A stretch of DNA of 64,000 nucleotides from Micromonospora orduensis (GCF_006228125.1 NZ_VDFY01000106.1:62001-126000), one strand, 5' to 3'; numbered from the stretch's first letter, positions 16,007 to 24,690 are shown. A program made the numbers and translations. The notes: generated by a model not told the origin, from the sequence alone.

Positions 16007-17187
16007 GCCGAAGCACCGTGCTGGAGACCGTGGTCGGTGGCCTGACAGTCGTCGCGGTGCAGGTGCCGCACTTCCGCTCCTGTGTCGGCGTACTCAGTGT
16101 GCCGGTCGGCTACGGTGCCGATCCGGCCGGTCAGGAGGGCACGGCCCACCTGACGGAGCACATCTGCGTGGCGACCGCGGCCAGCCGCGAGCGGGTGCAG
16201 ATGGCGGCCCGTACGGAGGTCTCCGCCACCCGCTACTCGGCGCGAGCGACACCGGGCTCGTCGGCGGCGCTGATCGCCGCGCTGACCTCGACCCTCGGCG
16301 CCCGGCCGTACCCTGCCGAGCTGCACGAGACCGAACGGCGCGCGGTGCTTACCGAGAACGCGCGGGTGCGCGACCAGCCCCAGTTGCAGATCGCGCCGGC
16401 CGTCGCGGCCAGGGTGGCTCCGACGCTCGACCTGGGTCTTCGGGACACCACCACCGAGACCTCGATCGGCGCGGTGACTCCGTCGGACATCGTGGACTTT
16501 CGACAGCGTTGGTACCGGCCGGAGGGGTCGGTGCTCTGCCTGGTGAGCCCCAACGATCCGGACAAGCTGATCGCCGAGGTCGAGGCCGAACTGGCCGCGG
16601 TGCCGCCGCCGACCGACCCGGAGCGGGCACCCGGGTCGCGGGCCCCGGCGGAGCCGTTCGATGTCCCCGGCTGGTCCGACTGCTTCATCTGGGCGGCCAC
16701 GACCCCTGCGGTCACCACCCCGGCCGATCTGCTCGCCCGGCAACTCGCCACCGAGTTGCTGACCGGTCGCGCCGGGCTGCTGGACGAGGAGAGTTCCGCG
16801 GTGGGCACCCGGTCGACCGGGTTTGCCACACTTCCCGGCCGGCACGCGGACCTGCTCGTCACCGCGTGGCCCTCGGGGCCGCACTGCGAGAGTCTGGCCG
16901 ACGGGCTGCGCGACAGACTTCCGGACGTGCTGTCGAACGGAGGCGGTGCCGCCGCTGTCGGCAGGGCCCGGGCCAGACTGCGAACCAGGATCGCCTTCGA
17001 ACAGCAGTCACCCGGCGGCCTCGCGTCGATGCTGGTGCGGTACGCCCTCGGACAGGGGGCATGGCCGGACATCCGCGAGATCGACGCGGCGGCGGACGAT
17101 CGTGTGGTCGAACTGGCGGTGCGGATGCTTCGCGAGGCCAGCTTCTGGCGGATAGCGGATAGCCGACTCGGAGAGGTGGCGGTATAA
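16003..17187 (+). CDS. M16B zinc metallopeptidase, catalytic subunit (beta-like)
   Basis: The 394-residue protein carries the inverted zinc motif HLTEH (residues 49-53) in the sequence GTAHLTEHICV and the downstream glutamates ETERRAVLTEN (Glu111/Glu118), one of which is the third zinc ligand. Its C-terminal half lacks the R/Y motif, which the preceding gene supplies. The two halves thus complement each other, as in PqqF/PqqG and the M16B pairs that mature some class III lanthipeptides. The usual substrates are unfolded peptides of up to about 70 residues held in a closed chamber, a good fit to the 36-residue peptide at 11886. Confidence 0.88.
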   Translation: MSRSTVLETVVGGLTVVAVQVPHFRSCVGVLSVPVGYGADPAGQEGTAHLTEHICVATAASRERVQMAARTEVSATRYSARATPGSSAALIAALTSTLGARPYPAELHETERRAVLTENARVRDQPQLQIAPAVAARVAPTLDLGLRDTTTETSIGAVTPSDIVDFRQRWYRPEGSVLCLVSPNDPDKLIAEVEAELAAVPPPTDPERAPGSRAPAEPFDVPGWSDCFIWAATTPAVTTPADLLARQLATELLTGRAGLLDEESSAVGTRSTGFATLPGRHADLLVTAWPSGPHCESLADGLRDRLPDVLSNGGGAAAVGRARARLRTRIAFEQQSPGGLASMLVRYALGQGAWPDIREIDAAADDRVVELAVRMLREASFWRIADSRLGEVAV

Positions 17188-17189
17188 CC

Positions 17190-18206
17190 ATGACCCTGCT
17201 CAGCGTCGTGCACGACGAGTGGTCGGCAGCGGTGACGGACCGACTCGTCACGCGTGGTCTCGTCGACGTGGTCACCGTCGGGAACACCGCGGCGCAGAAG
17301 GCCTGGGCCGGATACCCGACCGCCAAGACGGTCCGGCTGGTCACCGAGGCCAGCGTCACCGGCGGGGAGCGAGAGCTCGCCGACGTGGGTGAGGTGCTGG
17401 TGTGGGGCCTGCTCTCCGTGCCGCGATGGCTTTCCCGCGCCGCGCCCGCCGCGGCCTGGTACCAGGTGACCGCCACCTGTCAGGGCGGGATCGTGGTCGC
17501 CGACCCGCTGCAGTGGTGCGTGCGGCACGGCCAGACGGACTTCCGGCTGACCCTGCGTCGCCCGGGCACAGACCTGGCGGCGGAACCGGCTGCCGTCGAG
17601 GTGCCGGTCCGGCTCGGCGGACTGGACTACCTGGGCGGCCTCGACGTGGTCGCCGACGACGTGGTGCGGGCCTTGACGGCCACCCGGTCGTCCGAGCCGC
17701 CGGTGGCGGACCGGACGGCGGCACCGGACGGTGCCGAGCCGGCGGAGTCGCTGCCGTTGGACCGGCTCGTGCTGCGCATCGACTGGTCGGAGCCCGCTGA
17801 TCGGGTGACCCGGCTGATCCGTTCCGGAATCGGTCGGACGACGCCCGCGTGGACGTACCTGAAGCGGTTTCCCGTCTCGGTGGGGGCGGCCGAGGTGGTC
17901 GAGGCGCCCCCCTGCGAGTTGGCCGCCGGGACGATCGTCCGCCGCGACTCCACGGGCGTGGTGGTGCAGACAGGTGACGGGATGGTGCGCGTCTCCCAGG
18001 TACGCGATGCCGTCGGCGTGCTGCCCAGCAAGTCGCTTCGGCCGGGAACGCGGTTCGGCATCGACCCCGAGGAGGAGCTTCGGTCGCTGTGGCGCCGGGT
18101 CGCCGATCTCGAGCGTACGGTGCAGTGGATCAGCGAGCAGGTGCTGCCCCCGCCCCAGGAGACCGGTCCCGCGCACGCCGCGCATCTGCCGCCAGACCTG
18201 ACGTGA
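17190..18206 (+). CDS. Protein with formyltransferase C-terminal-like region
   Basis: The 338-residue protein has no clear N-terminal match; it opens MTLLSVVHDEWSAAVTDRLV and contains an alpha/beta segment. Residues about 200-295 read IDWSEPADRVTRLIRSGIGR, then a strand pattern GAAEVVEAPPCELAAGTIV and GVVVQTGDGMVRVSQV. This follows the linker and C-terminal domain of methionyl-tRNA formyltransferase and ArnA-type enzymes (I+W..PA..I..LIRA, then pGtv and v.tgdG.l.l). I see no formyl-folate catalytic motif (N, H, D). It may use the small beta domain for binding a nucleic acid or a carrier. It ends in GTGA overlap with the PLP enzyme. Assignment is tentative. Confidence 0.5.
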   Translation: MTLLSVVHDEWSAAVTDRLVTRGLVDVVTVGNTAAQKAWAGYPTAKTVRLVTEASVTGGERELADVGEVLVWGLLSVPRWLSRAAPAAAWYQVTATCQGGIVVADPLQWCVRHGQTDFRLTLRRPGTDLAAEPAAVEVPVRLGGLDYLGGLDVVADDVVRALTATRSSEPPVADRTAAPDGAEPAESLPLDRLVLRIDWSEPADRVTRLIRSGIGRTTPAWTYLKRFPVSVGAAEVVEAPPCELAAGTIVRRDSTGVVVQTGDGMVRVSQVRDAVGVLPSKSLRPGTRFGIDPEEELRSLWRRVADLERTVQWISEQVLPPPQETGPAHAAHLPPDLT

Positions 18207-19234
18207 GCCTCCTGTGTGATCTCACCGGACCGGGCCACCTGTGGGAGCGGCCGGAGCTGACGGTGTGGCACCGCGCCACCGTCAAGGCGCTCGGGCAGGT
18301 CGATCCGTCCCTCGGCGCACCCCTGGAGGGTGATCCGCTGCTCCGGGAGTGCCTCGCGGACCTGCTGCGGGTGCGCTACGAGCGGATCGTCGTCACCGCC
18401 GGAATCCGGGCTGCCGTGGGACCGCTGCTGCGGGAGATGGACGAGGTGCTGGTGGAGCGTCCGACGTTCCGCGGGGTGCTCACGGCGATGCGGCGGGAAC
18501 GGCTACGCGTCCGCACCGACTCCTGGGAACGGATGATCGATGCGGGCGCCGACACCGATGGCGGGGCCCTGTGGTTCACCGCTCCCTGCCGGAACCCCGA
18601 TGGGCGTCGGGTCGACGCGCGTTTCGTGGCCGCCGTCGGTGCGGCGGCCGAACAGGGCCGTCGGGTGGTGTGCAACACCGCTTACCGGTGGTTCGCCCCG
18701 GTGCCGGACCTGTCGGAGGCCGTGCTTACGGCCGGTACGCTGCACAAGCTCGCGGGACGCGGGGCCCGTCTCGGCTGGGTGATCGCCGTTTCGCGCGACG
18801 GTGAGATGCTTCCCGCCCTGGCGGCGTCCGCTCCGTCTCTGCACTGGCAGCGCGCCTGGGCGCACTTCCTGATCGATGGAGGCGCGGACCTGCTCCTGCG
18901 GCGCCACCAACAGCTGGACGCGGCCCGGGCTGCCTTCTTCGCCGCCCTCGACATGCCGAACGTGGCCACCGGCCAGGAAGGGCCGAACATCCTGATCCCG
19001 GTGGCGATGCCCGAACCCGAGGCTGTGGCGAGGCTCGCCGCAGCCGGAGTTCGGGCATCGCCGGGAATCGCGTTCAACGCCTGGCAGCCGTCCGTCCGGG
19101 TGTGCCTGACGCAGATCAGCCCTGCGGTCGCGGCGCAGGCCGGCGCGCGAGTCGCCGAGGTGCTTGCGGAGGCGCGATCGGCTGACGAGCCCCGCCCTCC
19201 AGCATCCGCAGGTGCTGACGCCGGACCAGGTTGA
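18203..19234 (+). CDS. PLP-dependent fold-type-I enzyme (aminotransferase-like) with Asp-to-Asn change
   Basis: The 343-residue protein matches class I/II aminotransferases: TAPCRNPDG (131-134, the NPxG loop), a Tyr in NTAYRWF (Tyr161), the Schiff-base lysine in GTLHKLAGRGARLGW (Lys182) and the phosphate-binding Arg189. The Asp that normally pairs with the pyridine nitrogen of PLP (DxAY) is Asn158 here (NTAY), which in known enzymes weakens classical transamination. It resembles the enzyme part of MocR proteins but has no HTH. GTG 18203 overlaps the previous stop. The 3' end overlaps the convergent FHA gene by 119 bp. It could modify the peptide terminus or a free amino acid precursor. Confidence 0.78.
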   Translation: MSLLCDLTGPGHLWERPELTVWHRATVKALGQVDPSLGAPLEGDPLLRECLADLLRVRYERIVVTAGIRAAVGPLLREMDEVLVERPTFRGVLTAMRRERLRVRTDSWERMIDAGADTDGGALWFTAPCRNPDGRRVDARFVAAVGAAAEQGRRVVCNTAYRWFAPVPDLSEAVLTAGTLHKLAGRGARLGWVIAVSRDGEMLPALAASAPSLHWQRAWAHFLIDGGADLLLRRHQQLDAARAAFFAALDMPNVATGQEGPNILIPVAMPEPEAVARLAAAGVRASPGIAFNAWQPSVRVCLTQISPAVAAQAGARVAEVLAEARSADEPRPPASAGADAGPG

Positions 19235-19913
19235 ACCGCAGCGCCAGCTGCACCAGGGCGTTCCGTCGGCTGTGCGCGACGACGGGTGCCGGCGCTCCCA
19301 CGATCGAGGAGTAGGCGTCGACGAAGCCCCGTAGCTTCCGGGTGCACAGGTAGTTGAGGTGGAAGTCCACGGCCGCGCTGGTGATCGATCGGTACGCCGG
19401 CAACCGGCGTAGCCGCTGCGCGATCTCGGCCGAGGTGGGTAACGTGCTCATTGGACCGTAGCGAAGAGCCGGCTCGCAGAGGGCCACCAGCACCCCGAAG
19501 TACTTCGCCCCATGGTTGAGTGGCGACGTCCCGCCGTCCGCCGTCGGCCGGGCCGGTACGCGTGGGGGGTGGCCGGCCGCCTGGACGGAGAACGCGAGGA
19601 TGCCGGTGCTGCCGAAGACGAGCACCCGTGCCGACGTGAACGGCACCGGCATCTCCATCCCGGCCGGAACGGACACGAAGTCGTTGCCCGCGACGTTCTC
19701 GACCAGCATCGGGGTTTGCGCGGTGGCGTTCTGGATGGTCCAGTGACCGTCGGCGGCGATCACCCGGCCGACCACCCCGGCGGCATGTTCGTCAGGGATC
19801 ACCAGGTCGGCGACGTTCTCGTCGCTGCCGAACACGATGTTCCCGTTCGGAGGCAGCGCCGACCAGCGCTCGTCGGTACCGGTCCAACCAGCGCTCACGC
19901 TCACGGCCGTCAT
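19116..19913 (-). CDS. FHA domain plus winged-helix-like protein
   Basis: The 265-residue protein has an N-terminal FHA-like sandwich (IVFGSDENVADLVIPDEHAA, ending in a VLVFGSTG strand at about residue 100), which would bind phosphothreonine. The C-terminal part, KYFGVLVALCEPALRYGPM followed by LPTSAEIAQRL and AAVDFHLNYLCTRKL, resembles the winged-helix half found with FHA in many actinobacterial proteins. It overlaps the upstream nucleotidyltransferase gene by ATGA and the 3' end of the PLP enzyme gene by 119 bp. It is a likely regulator or phospho-dependent scaffold of the locus. Confidence 0.75.
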   Translation of the reverse strand: MTAVSVSAGWTGTDERWSALPPNGNIVFGSDENVADLVIPDEHAAGVVGRVIAADGHWTIQNATAQTPMLVENVAGNDFVSVPAGMEMPVPFTSARVLVFGSTGILAFSVQAAGHPPRVPARPTADGGTSPLNHGAKYFGVLVALCEPALRYGPMSTLPTSAEIAQRLRRLPAYRSITSAAVDFHLNYLCTRKLRGFVDAYSSIVGAPAPVVAHSRRNALVQLALRFNLVRRQHLRMLEGGARQPIAPPQAPRRLARRPAPRPQG

Positions 19914-21250
19914 GCGCTGGCCTCGTGCGCGCCGGCTTCCGGCTCGGCCACGACCAGCTTGCTGCAGAAGAGGTAGTCGACCGTGGGCAGGAAGACATCG
20001 TCGCGGAAGCGCAGCAGGTCACCGTCCTCCACCTCGATCAGTTCGAGGTTCTCGGCCAGTCTCGTGTGTCGTCCCCGCACCGGCACCCGTTCGTGTCGGT
20101 TGGCGATCCGCCGGATGAGGGGCTGGGGGGCGAGCCGCACGCAGGTCCAGGGATTCATGTCCGGCAGGCGGTGCGGCTGACCACCGGAGGTGCGCAGGCG
20201 GAACGAACGCGGGCTTCCGTACGCGTGCTCGGCGTTGCGGGCGATGCGTTCGGCCGCCGCGGCGTCGCCCGTCATGCTCTCCGCCACACGCCGGGTGTGT
20301 GCCGTGACCAGGTCGGTCCGGCGGATGTCGTCATCGGTGGCGGCCAGCGGCACGTCCTCCGGGGCATCGTCCGTACGGAGCTGGCGCAGCGTCGCCCGCT
20401 GGTCGTCGCGCAGGTCACAGACCTCCTGGACGCGGTCGACGACGGTGTTGAGGAAGCCCGTCAGACCGGCCTGGCGGAGCGTCGCGACGACGTACCCGAA
20501 ATCGAGTGGACGGCTGGCCGCCAGGACGACATCGTTGATGGCTTTCGCCTCGATGAAGCAGTCACCTGCGGCATTTCCGATCACCGCGCAGAAGTTGTCC
20601 TCGTCGGCGAGTGGCGTCCAGACTTCATTTTCGCGGGAACGGTCGAATTCGATGAGACCGCAATAACGGACCGAGTACGGGCCGATATGGATATCGACAT
20701 CCACCTGATCAGGAGCGGGGTGTTGCATGCGGAACTGCCCGAGCAGCGTGCCATTCATGTCTCGTTTCAACCACGGCATCTCGCCGGGTTCGTACGTGAA
20801 GCCGAGATCCCGCAGCATCGAGGCTACTTGCAGGCCGCTGTCCATGTCCGGCACCCACAGGTCGGCATCACCGATGTCCCGGCGCTGCCCGGCCGGGTAC
20901 CACGAGCGCACACCGAGACCCTTCATGAGGCGCACGGGGAGGTCGGAGGTGCGGGACCGAAACTCGGCGACCTGCGCGTCCAGGTCGGTTCCCCGGGTCT
21001 CCCGGGGTGCGCCGAGGCGGTCTATCTCGGCATCGAAGCGCTGCAGCAGAGCGGCGTCGTCCCCGGACGCGCTCGCGAGAGCCGCTCCCACGCGTCGACG
21101 CGTGATGCGCCGGACCTTGTGGCGGGTGATCACTTCGGCGGCCGCGGTCGGACCGATCTCTCGCACCGCTTCGAGGCCTTCGTGGAAAGTCGCGCTCGGT
21201 TGGAGAAGGCCCAGTCCGAGAACGCCACGTAGCACTTTTTCGGATGTCAA
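19910..21250 (-). CDS. Nucleotidyltransferase family protein (PF14907-like)
   Basis: The 446-residue protein has the pattern of the NTP_transf_5 family: LMKGLGVRSWYP, then RRDIGDADLWVPD (Asp128 and Asp130 as metal ligands), then a repeat of helix and strand to VDVDIHIGPYSV. Such proteins are common in RiPP clusters, including lasso peptides, where their role is usually not known. The start is set at TTG 21250 because GGGGGA precedes it by 6 nt; GTG 21229 is an alternative. It forms a two-gene unit with the FHA protein, convergent with the main operon. The 450 bp on its upstream side (21251-21700) hold the leaders of this gene and of the GH3 gene and no further gene that I can support. Confidence 0.75.
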   Translation of the reverse strand: MTSEKVLRGVLGLGLLQPSATFHEGLEAVREIGPTAAAEVITRHKVRRITRRRVGAALASASGDDAALLQRFDAEIDRLGAPRETRGTDLDAQVAEFRSRTSDLPVRLMKGLGVRSWYPAGQRRDIGDADLWVPDMDSGLQVASMLRDLGFTYEPGEMPWLKRDMNGTLLGQFRMQHPAPDQVDVDIHIGPYSVRYCGLIEFDRSRENEVWTPLADEDNFCAVIGNAAGDCFIEAKAINDVVLAASRPLDFGYVVATLRQAGLTGFLNTVVDRVQEVCDLRDDQRATLRQLRTDDAPEDVPLAATDDDIRRTDLVTAHTRRVAESMTGDAAAAERIARNAEHAYGSPRSFRLRTSGGQPHRLPDMNPWTCVRLAPQPLIRRIANRHERVPVRGRHTRLAENLELIEVEDGDLLRFRDDVFLPTVDYLFCSKLVVAEPEAGAHEASA

Positions 21251-21583
21251 TGTAGTCCCCCGTAGGCAGTTCGCTTGCCATGGACTTCGACAGAAGCTGG
21301 AATCGGCGCGCCTTTGGACTGTTGCTCTGGCGTCGCTGGCGGTTCCCTCTTCGACGTCGAAGACCAAGATAACCGCGCTGAAGAAATCTATCAACCCATG
21401 GATCACGGTGGATTCGTCTTCCGGTCATTGCGATGTGGAGGCGGCGCCGGTCACGACGTGCGTCCGGGCCTTCTGCGCCGTGGCCTCCGGCGCCGTGGGC
21501 GGGGCCCACCGCCGGTGGTGCCTTCGATCGTCGTACGTCTATAGTTGCGTCAATCACTAGATCATGGCCGTGGTCAACGCGGC

Positions 21584-21611
21584 CGGATCGTCGAAGCGCT
21601 TCGACGATCCG
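21584..21611. promoter_or_regulatory. 28-bp perfect palindrome, probable operator of the GH3 gene
   Basis: CGGATCGTCGAAGC (21584-21597) is followed directly by its reverse complement (21598-21611). The core TCGAAGCGCTTCGA has the AGCGCT centre and CGAA/TTCG arms of LacI-family operators in actinomycete sugar regulons (CebR and BxlR types). It lies 89 bp upstream of the start at 21701. Confidence 0.65.
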
Positions 21612-21700
21612 TCGTTCAGGCCCGTCAGTCGGGTGTCGAGCCTGGCCACGCCGGTCTCGGCGCCCTTGCGCGTCGGTCGTACGACACGAGGAGAATCCGC

Positions 21701-24685
21701 ATGCGGAAATGGCGCCTTCGGCGCGGAACAGCCGCGCTTGCGCTCGCCCTGCTTGCCCTGCCGGCTGTCCCCGGCACGGCGCTCGCCGAACCCACCTACC
21801 CCTTCAGAGATCCACGCATGCCCGTGAACGCCCGGGTCGACGACCTGCTTGGCCGGCTCACCCTGGACGAGAAGATCTCGTGGCTGCACCAGTACCAGCC
21901 GGCCGTCCCGCGGCTGGGCATCGGCCTGTTCAAGACCGGCACCGAGGCCCTGCACGGGGTCGCCTGGTCGACCGACATCGACAACAACGGCGCCGTCGTG
22001 AAGGCTCGCGGCACGTCGTTCCCTCAGCCGGTGGGCATGGCCAGCACCTGGAACACCGACCTGATCGAGCGGGTCGGCTCGGCCGTCGGCGACGAGGCGC
22101 GCGGCTACCACGCACAGAACCCCCGGGTCTGGGGTCTCAACCTCTGGGCGCCGGTGGTCAACCTGCTCCGCGACCCCCGTTGGGGCCGCAACGAGGAGGG
22201 CTACTCCGAGGACCCGCTGCTCACCGGTGCGATCTCCACCGCGTACGGCTCGGGGATGACCGGCGGCGACCCGGACCACCTCAAGAGCGCACCGACCCTC
22301 AAGCACTACCTGGCCTACAACAACGAGGTCCGGCGTGACGTGACCTCGTCGAACGTGCCCCCACGGGTGCTCAACGAGTACGACCGCGCCGCCTTTAAGC
22401 CGGCCCTCGCCACCGACGCGGCGACCGGGGTGATGGCCGCGTACAACCTGGTCAACGGCCGTCCGGCCACGGTGGACCCGGACCTCGCCACGGTGGTACG
22501 CGGCTGGACCGACCAGCCGCTGATGAACGTCACCGACGCCTGGGCGCCGAACAACCTCGTCGCCTCCCAGGGGTACTACGCCACCCAGGCCGAGGCGAAC
22601 GCGGCGATCATCAAGGCCGGCCTGAACAGCTTCATCACCGACGACACGAACGCCCAGCCGACCGTGACGGCCATCAAGCAGGCGCTGGCCGCCGGGCTGC
22701 TCACCGAGGGCGACATCGACGCGCGGATCCGGGAGATCCTCAGCGTCCGGTTCCGGCTGGGGGAGTTCGACCCGGGCGGCGGCCGGTACGGCGGGATCAC
22801 CCCGGACGTCATCAACAGCCCGGAACACCAGCGGCTGGCCCGGCAGGCCGCCGGCGAGGCGATGGTCCTGCTGAAGAACTCCCGCCAGGCCCTGCCCCTG
22901 GACCCGGCCCGCACCCGCAAGGTGGCCGTGCTCGGTCCGCTGGCCGACACCCTCTACTCCGACTGGTACGGCGGTGACCTGCCGTACGAGGTGACCGCGC
23001 TCGACGGCATCCGCGAGCGGCTGGGCGGCTCGGCCTCCGTCAGCGGGCTCGACGGGGCGGACCGGATCGCGCTGAAGGATCCGGCGACCGGCAGGTACGT
23101 CACGGCCACCGGCACCACCGACGCCGACCCGGTCGCCGCGACCGGTGCCACCGCCGACCTCGCCGCCCAGTTCGACGTGGTGGACTGGGGCCAGGACGTG
23201 GTGACGCTGCGCAGTGCCGCCAACGGCCGCTACCTCGGCTACAACTGGGGGCCGTTCGTCACCCGGGACGCGCAGCCCAACGGCTGGTACGTCCAGCAGC
23301 AGTTCAGGCTGGAGGCGCAGGCCGACGGCACTGTCGCGCTGCGCTACGCCGGTTACGAGACCAAGGAGAGCTGGTTCGGCCCCGACCGGTACGTGACGGT
23401 CGGTGCCGACGGCGCCCTCACGCTCGGCGCGGCGACGGCGGCCGACGCGACCCACTTCAGTCGCGAGGTGCTCAGCAGCGGGATCGACCGGGCCGTCGCG
23501 GCGGCGAAGGCGGCCGACACCGCAGTCCTGGTCGTCGGCAGCAACCCGTTCATCAACGGACGCGAGGCGCACGACCGTACCTCGACCGCGTTGAGCGCCG
23601 GCCAGGAGGCGCTGGTCAAGGCTGTGACCACTGCCAATCCGCGTACGGTGCTGGTGCTCCAGACCAGCTACCCGGTCAGCCTGAAATGGGAGCAGGAGCA
23701 CGTTCCGGCCATCGTCTGGACCACCCACGCGGGCGCCGAGACCGGGCACGCCGTCGCCGACGTCCTGTTCGGCGACCGCAACCCGTCGGGCAGGCTCACC
23801 CAGACCTGGTACCGCTCGGACGGGCAACTGCCACCGGACCTGCTGGAGTACGACATCATCTCGTCCGGGCAGACCTACCTGTACAGCACCGCGAAGCCGC
23901 TGTACCCGTTCGGCCACGGGCTGTCGTACACCCGGTTCCGCTACGGCCAGCCGCGCCCCGGCGCCACCTCGGTCGGAGCCGACGGCACCATCTCGGTCAG
24001 TGTGGACGTCACAAACACCGGCAGCCGGGCCGGGGCCGAGGTGGTCCAGCTCTACACCCACCAGCGCACCTCTCGGGTGAAGACCCCGATCCGAGCGCTC
24101 AAGGCGTTCCAGCGGGTCGAACTCGCACCCGGGCAGACCCGGGCCGTGACGCTGCGGGTGCCCGCCGCGGACCTGGCGCACTGGGACGTCACCCGCAGCC
24201 GGTGGGTTGTCGAGTCGTCGGTCCACGACCTGATGGTGGGTGCTTCCGCCGAGGACATCCGGGCGCGGACGGCCATTCGGGTACGCGGTGAGACGGTCCC
24301 GGACCGGGACCTGTCCCGGCTGACCCGGGCGGAGAACTTCGACAGGTACTCCGGGGTCCGGCTGCTCGATGAGACCAGGGCCAGCGGCACTGTCGTCGGC
24401 GCGACCGAGGCCGGCCAGTGGATCGCCTTCGCCGGTTCCGCGTTGCGGCCCGGCGCCCACACCCTCACCGCGAGGGTCGCCAGGGCCGACGCGGGCACCG
24501 GCACGGTCCAGGTCCGGTTGGGCTCGCCCACCGGCCGGCTGCTGGGTACGGTCACCGTGCCCAGCACCGGCGACGACTACCGGTACGTCAGCGTCGACGC
24601 GGACCTGGCGCGGGCCGCCGGCACCCACGACGTGTACCTGGTGTTCGACTCCGCGCTGCGGCTGGCGGACTTCACCATCAGGTGA
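21701..24685 (+). CDS. Secreted GH3 glycosidase with fascin-like and CBM6-like modules
   Basis: The 994-residue protein starts MRKWRLRRG behind GAGGAG, with a signal peptide cleaved near ALA-EP (29). The GH3 N-terminal barrel (about 40-395) has the nucleophile in NVTDAWAPN (Asp279) and KHYLAYNN. The GH3 C-terminal domain is split by a beta-trefoil-like insert (about 450-590, with DPATGRYVTATG and NGRYLGYNWG repeats), and continues to the fibronectin-like domain. A final ENFDRYSG...LADFTIR module of about 125 residues fits CBM6. The layout is usual for extracellular beta-xylosidase or beta-glucosidase enzymes acting on plant polysaccharide; exact specificity cannot be read. It shares a bidirectional terminator with the CotH gene. 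Confidence 0.9.
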   Translation: MRKWRLRRGTAALALALLALPAVPGTALAEPTYPFRDPRMPVNARVDDLLGRLTLDEKISWLHQYQPAVPRLGIGLFKTGTEALHGVAWSTDIDNNGAVVKARGTSFPQPVGMASTWNTDLIERVGSAVGDEARGYHAQNPRVWGLNLWAPVVNLLRDPRWGRNEEGYSEDPLLTGAISTAYGSGMTGGDPDHLKSAPTLKHYLAYNNEVRRDVTSSNVPPRVLNEYDRAAFKPALATDAATGVMAAYNLVNGRPATVDPDLATVVRGWTDQPLMNVTDAWAPNNLVASQGYYATQAEANAAIIKAGLNSFITDDTNAQPTVTAIKQALAAGLLTEGDIDARIREILSVRFRLGEFDPGGGRYGGITPDVINSPEHQRLARQAAGEAMVLLKNSRQALPLDPARTRKVAVLGPLADTLYSDWYGGDLPYEVTALDGIRERLGGSASVSGLDGADRIALKDPATGRYVTATGTTDADPVAATGATADLAAQFDVVDWGQDVVTLRSAANGRYLGYNWGPFVTRDAQPNGWYVQQQFRLEAQADGTVALRYAGYETKESWFGPDRYVTVGADGALTLGAATAADATHFSREVLSSGIDRAVAAAKAADTAVLVVGSNPFINGREAHDRTSTALSAGQEALVKAVTTANPRTVLVLQTSYPVSLKWEQEHVPAIVWTTHAGAETGHAVADVLFGDRNPSGRLTQTWYRSDGQLPPDLLEYDIISSGQTYLYSTAKPLYPFGHGLSYTRFRYGQPRPGATSVGADGTISVSVDVTNTGSRAGAEVVQLYTHQRTSRVKTPIRALKAFQRVELAPGQTRAVTLRVPAADLAHWDVTRSRWVVESSVHDLMVGASAEDIRARTAIRVRGETVPDRDLSRLTRAENFDRYSGVRLLDETRASGTVVGATEAGQWIAFAGSALRPGAHTLTARVARADAGTGTVQVRLGSPTGRLLGTVTVPSTGDDYRYVSVDADLARAAGTHDVYLVFDSALRLADFTIR

Positions 24686-24690
24686 CCGGA

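Noticed and set aside
21557..24628. Very long open frame on the minus strand opposite the GH3 gene
   Set aside because: It is the antisense of a well-supported secreted enzyme. Its sequence is Arg/Val/Gly-rich without any domain, typical of high-GC shadow frames.
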